From: Haematomicrobium sanguinis DSM 21259
GTDB taxonomy: Bacteria > Actinomycetota > Actinomycetes > Actinomycetales > Micrococcaceae
DNA: 64,000 bases
Direction of reading: 5' to 3'
Assembly: GCF_000688395.1 (NCBI RefSeq)
Contig: NZ_JIAG01000002.1
Span: 220,262-284,261, forward strand
The notes beneath the pieces are model-generated. The model saw only the letters and a list, made by a program, of their open reading frames with translations. It had not been told where the DNA came from and ran no database searches. Positions within the stretch are counted from its first letter, which is position 1; the number at the start of each line of letters is the position of its first letter. Shown here in pieces: positions 61,680 through 64,000 of this stretch. Both the position numbers and the translations under genes were made by a program.

Positions 61680-63527
61680 ATGGAGGATCTCACCAAGGGG
61701 GATGGTTTCCCCACCGAAAACGCGACCGACGGTCATGGGCGCAACACCCATGGTGCTGGCGGCGCAAAGTCGGGCGCTGGTGCAGATCCTCCTGCTCATG
61801 ACATCGACGCTAACAGTGGGCACCGACATTCAGTTTCGGATCCCCAGCACCCCGCCGCGGATGCCATGGCAGCAGTGGAGAGCTTGTCTTCTAATCCCGA
61901 GGTGTGGGGCGTCGACGTACAGGGTGTGCGGGAGGATCTCTTGGGGCTCGTCGAGACGCTTCGGATCCAGGGCGCCGGAACAAATCGTCGCGAGTTGACC
62001 GGCCTTGCCCGCGATGTCGAGGCCGTTTCACGTGCATTGGACGCGCTCAAGGTCACCCTGACAAATGTGATGGACCATGAGCGAGTCGCGGCCGCGCCGC
62101 TGGGTACCTCATTTGGCTGGAGCGAGGAGCCGGAACACCCGCAGTACAAAAATTTAAAGGACTTTATGGTCCAGGTGCTGAAAATTCCTGGCGCCGAGGC
62201 AGCGCAACGAATTCGGCTTTCTAAGGTTGCCGCCGACGGACACGTGGCCACCGGAGGGACACTCGCACCGACACTCCCCCGATTGGCAAAGAGCATTCGC
62301 GACGGCGAGCTGTCGATCAAGAGTGCGGACGTGATCTCGCGGAGCGTGAAAAACATCGCTGCCTCCGGACGCGAGATCGTGTTGCCCGGCGACATGGTGA
62401 TCGATCACGCCCGGCTCGCGCAGGATGCCGAGGAACTGCTATGTGAGCAAGGTCGGCTCTTGGGGCCCGATCATCTCGCCAGGGCAGGCAAACGCTTAGA
62501 GGCGCTAGCTCACCAAGACGGCCGCGAGCCAACGGACAAGTACCTGGCGATCAACCAGGGAATCTTTTACCAGGGCTGCCACAACGGGCTGCACCACATT
62601 CTGCTCAAGTTCGACCAGGAACAGTTCGAAACGTTCTACACCGGAATCCACGCAACTCTCGCGCCGCCGCGGGCTGCAACTCGTGCAAAGCGGGACGCGC
62701 GAACCACCAACGCTCCAAACGGCCGCGGATCCTCCGAGGCCGGTAGCGGTAGCGACGGCGAACTTACTGAAGGCGAGCCGCTCTTGGCGCCAGACACCCA
62801 GGCACTTGCGGACAATCCGTTGAATTTCTTCCTAGGACACGCGGTTCAAGCTGGAATCGGCGCAGTCATGGACGCAACTTCGGGGTTGAAGCCAACCTTC
62901 GCGCAACAATTGGCACAGGGGCTCGTCGCCATCATCGGCAAGACCGGAGTGTTGGAGCCCTCAGTGCGAGGCAACCGGGCAACGATTATCGCCACAATCG
63001 ATCACAAGGACTTGTTGCCGCAAATGCACAAGGAACCCGCTGGAAAAACCACGAGTAGCCGAGCGGGACCGCAAGGTTTTAGCGATATGGCATCGAGAAT
63101 GATGGCGCGCAGCGGCCCCGTCGCACCAGGGGTTTTAAGGAAGATGGCATGCGAGGCCGAAATCATCCCGGTAGTTCTGGGCGGAAACAGCGAACCAATA
63201 GATCTGGGGCGCGGGGCACGACTATTCTCGGCTAAACAGCGGAGTGCGCTGTATGCCAGAGACAAAGGATGCGTGTTTCCCGGCTGCATCACGCCATTAG
63301 CAGTGTGCGAAGCTCACCATAGTGTGCCGTGGAGCGCCGGCGGCGGAACCGATATAGAAAACGGTGTGCTGCTCTGTTCCTATCATCATCACTTTGTGCA
63401 CCAAGGTCACTGGGATATCCAGGTCAAAGATGGGATTCCGTGGGTGATTCCGCCAGCGTGGGTAGACCCTGATCGGGTTCCGCAGCGAAATTCATTCCAC
63501 GACGGCGATACGCACAACAGAGTCTGA
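61680..63527 (+). CDS. DUF222/13E12-type HNH endonuclease-like protein (copy 2)
   Basis: 615 residues, paralogous to the protein at 28650 along its whole length: both share GTxFGWxxEPEHPQxKxLxDFMVQxLxI, the HxxxLxxxxxQ region and the C-terminal HNH module (RDKGCVFPGCITPLAVCEAH, HSVPWSAGGGTDIENGVLLC, SYHHHFVHQGHW). Its own upstream region is AT-rich, as for copy 1. It lies immediately before the rRNA operon end. Biochemical role unknown; members of this family multiply and move within actinobacterial genomes. Confidence 0.88.
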   Translation: MEDLTKGDGFPTENATDGHGRNTHGAGGAKSGAGADPPAHDIDANSGHRHSVSDPQHPAADAMAAVESLSSNPEVWGVDVQGVREDLLGLVETLRIQGAGTNRRELTGLARDVEAVSRALDALKVTLTNVMDHERVAAAPLGTSFGWSEEPEHPQYKNLKDFMVQVLKIPGAEAAQRIRLSKVAADGHVATGGTLAPTLPRLAKSIRDGELSIKSADVISRSVKNIAASGREIVLPGDMVIDHARLAQDAEELLCEQGRLLGPDHLARAGKRLEALAHQDGREPTDKYLAINQGIFYQGCHNGLHHILLKFDQEQFETFYTGIHATLAPPRAATRAKRDARTTNAPNGRGSSEAGSGSDGELTEGEPLLAPDTQALADNPLNFFLGHAVQAGIGAVMDATSGLKPTFAQQLAQGLVAIIGKTGVLEPSVRGNRATIIATIDHKDLLPQMHKEPAGKTTSSRAGPQGFSDMASRMMARSGPVAPGVLRKMACEAEIIPVVLGGNSEPIDLGRGARLFSAKQRSALYARDKGCVFPGCITPLAVCEAHHSVPWSAGGGTDIENGVLLCSYHHHFVHQGHWDIQVKDGIPWVIPPAWVDPDRVPQRNSFHDGDTHNRV

Positions 63528-63588
63528 GCGGGACGGCCTCCCGCTGGCAACTGAATAATTGTGGATGGGTGTTGCTGGTTAAAGGGTG

Positions 63589-63620
63589 GAGGCCCTGTCA
63601 CGTCGTTGTGTCAGGGCCTC
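63589..63620 (-). terminator. terminator of the rRNA operon
   Basis: GAGGCCCTG (63589-63597) pairs with CAGGGCCTC (63612-63620) across a 14-nt loop; on the minus strand CACCCTTT follows. It lies 12 nt past the 5S 3' end. Confidence 0.8.
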
Positions 63621-63632
63621 GCTGGGGTTGTG

Positions 63633-63750
63633 TCCGGCGGTGTCCTACTCTCCCACACTCTTCCGAGTGCAGTACCATTGGCGCTGTGGGTCTTAGCTTC
63701 CGGGTTCGGGATGGGACCGGGCGTTTCCTCCACGCTATGACCGCCGTAAC
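63633..63750 (-). rRNA. rrf: 5S ribosomal RNA
   Basis: The reverse complement starts GTTACGGCGGTCATAGCG, contains CCCGGTCCCATCCCGAACCC and ends GTAGGACACCGCCGGAC, which pairs with the 5' end as in 5S rRNA. About 118 nt, normal length. Ends are estimated to within a few bases. Confidence 0.97.
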
Positions 63751-63894
63751 TCTATTCAAATATGTGGGTGGTGCCCTTGTTTCACTCCCGTGTTGGGGGT
63801 GGGGTTTGTTGGTTGGGAACCATATAGTGGACGCGTGTGTGTTCTGTTTGCAGCAACCGTTGGACGGTTGTTGTTGTCACCTGTGTGTGGTGTA
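63751..63894 (-). other. 23S-5S internal transcribed spacer
   Basis: About 144 bp of rRNA operon spacer without a tRNA. It contains the inverted pair CAACCG(TTGGA)CGGTTG near 63853-63870, probably part of a processing stem. Confidence 0.7.
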
Positions 63895-64000
63895 AGTTGT
63901 TGGCTTATTAGTACCAGTCACCTGAACCTATTGCTAGGCTTACAGTTCTGGCCTATCAACCCAGTGGTCTAGCTGGGGGCCTTCACAACAATTGTTGATG
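63895..64000 (-). rRNA. rrl: 23S ribosomal RNA (3' end, partial)
   Basis: The minus strand reads CCCCAGCTAGACCACTGGGT, then TTGATAGGCCAGAACTGTAAGC and GGTTCAGGTGACTGGTACTA ahead of ATAAGCCAACAACTTACA, the conserved 3' end of bacterial 23S rRNA. The rest continues beyond the window. Confidence 0.95.

Overview
The window is a piece of a high-GC actinobacterial (Actinomycetota) chromosome. The block der–plsC–cmk–tyrA–rluB–scpB–scpA–parA and the block xerD–NUDIX–pyrG … recN–nadK–tlyA–HAD follow the actinobacterial core order. Tat and lipoprotein signals, DUF222/13E12-type HNH proteins, ECF sigma factors and a LexA-boxed imuA–imuB–dnaE2 cassette fit the same group. A GH101 mucin-type O-glycanase and a Cna-B/SpaA-like surface protein suggest life on an animal host. 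I cannot name the genus.

Layout. 1–4147 (minus): GH101 endo-alpha-N-acetylgalactosaminidase followed 10 nt later by the start of a LacI-type regulator that runs off the window. 4618–10630 (plus): SOS mutasome imuA, imuB, dnaE2 behind a LexA box. 10770–13566: small membrane protein, a START-like protein, TetR regulator and SGNH lipoprotein. 13563–21087 (minus): core block from der to parA, with many 4–11 nt overlaps. 21377–25275: C4-dicarboxylate-type symporter and a divergent CitA/DcuS-like two-component system. 25440–28598: two tandem Tat-exported paralogues of unknown function. 28650–32074: DUF222/HNH protein, AT-rich gap, TetR-like protein and a four-helix membrane protein. 32314–36657: GntR regulator and the methylcitrate genes prpD, prpB, prpC, closed by an intrinsic terminator. 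36766–43832 (minus): seven genes with two ECF-like sigma factors, three one-helix surface proteins, one fully secreted paralogue and a NUDIX hydrolase. 43917–47274 (minus): xerD, ADP-ribose-type NUDIX, pyrG. 47319–48911: membrane molybdopterin oxidoreductase, then a 63-bp perfect palindrome. 49008–57894 (minus): recN, nadK, tlyA and neighbours, orphan Xre protein, PhzF, MFS pump with divergent marR. 58563–63527: surface protein with Cna-B-like repeats and a second DUF222/HNH protein. The 3' end of an rRNA operon (23S partial, 5S) closes the window on the minus strand.

Three things stand out. First, the exact 15-mer AAGAACGACGGCGAT, always read as Lys-Asn-Asp-Gly-Asp, occurs in five unrelated genes, mostly in disordered or linker segments, with a sixth one-base variant inside an apparent loop insertion of a NUDIX enzyme. 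Several other linkers carry 15-bp tandem repeats. Second, the sigma/surface-protein cluster at 36766–43832 holds four paralogous extracellular domains with four conserved cysteines, two of them translationally coupled to ECF-like sigma genes; I do not recognise this as a described system. Third, the mutasome promoter puts the LexA box between -35 and -10 elements and may give a leaderless mRNA. Function assignments rest on motifs read by eye; no database search was possible.
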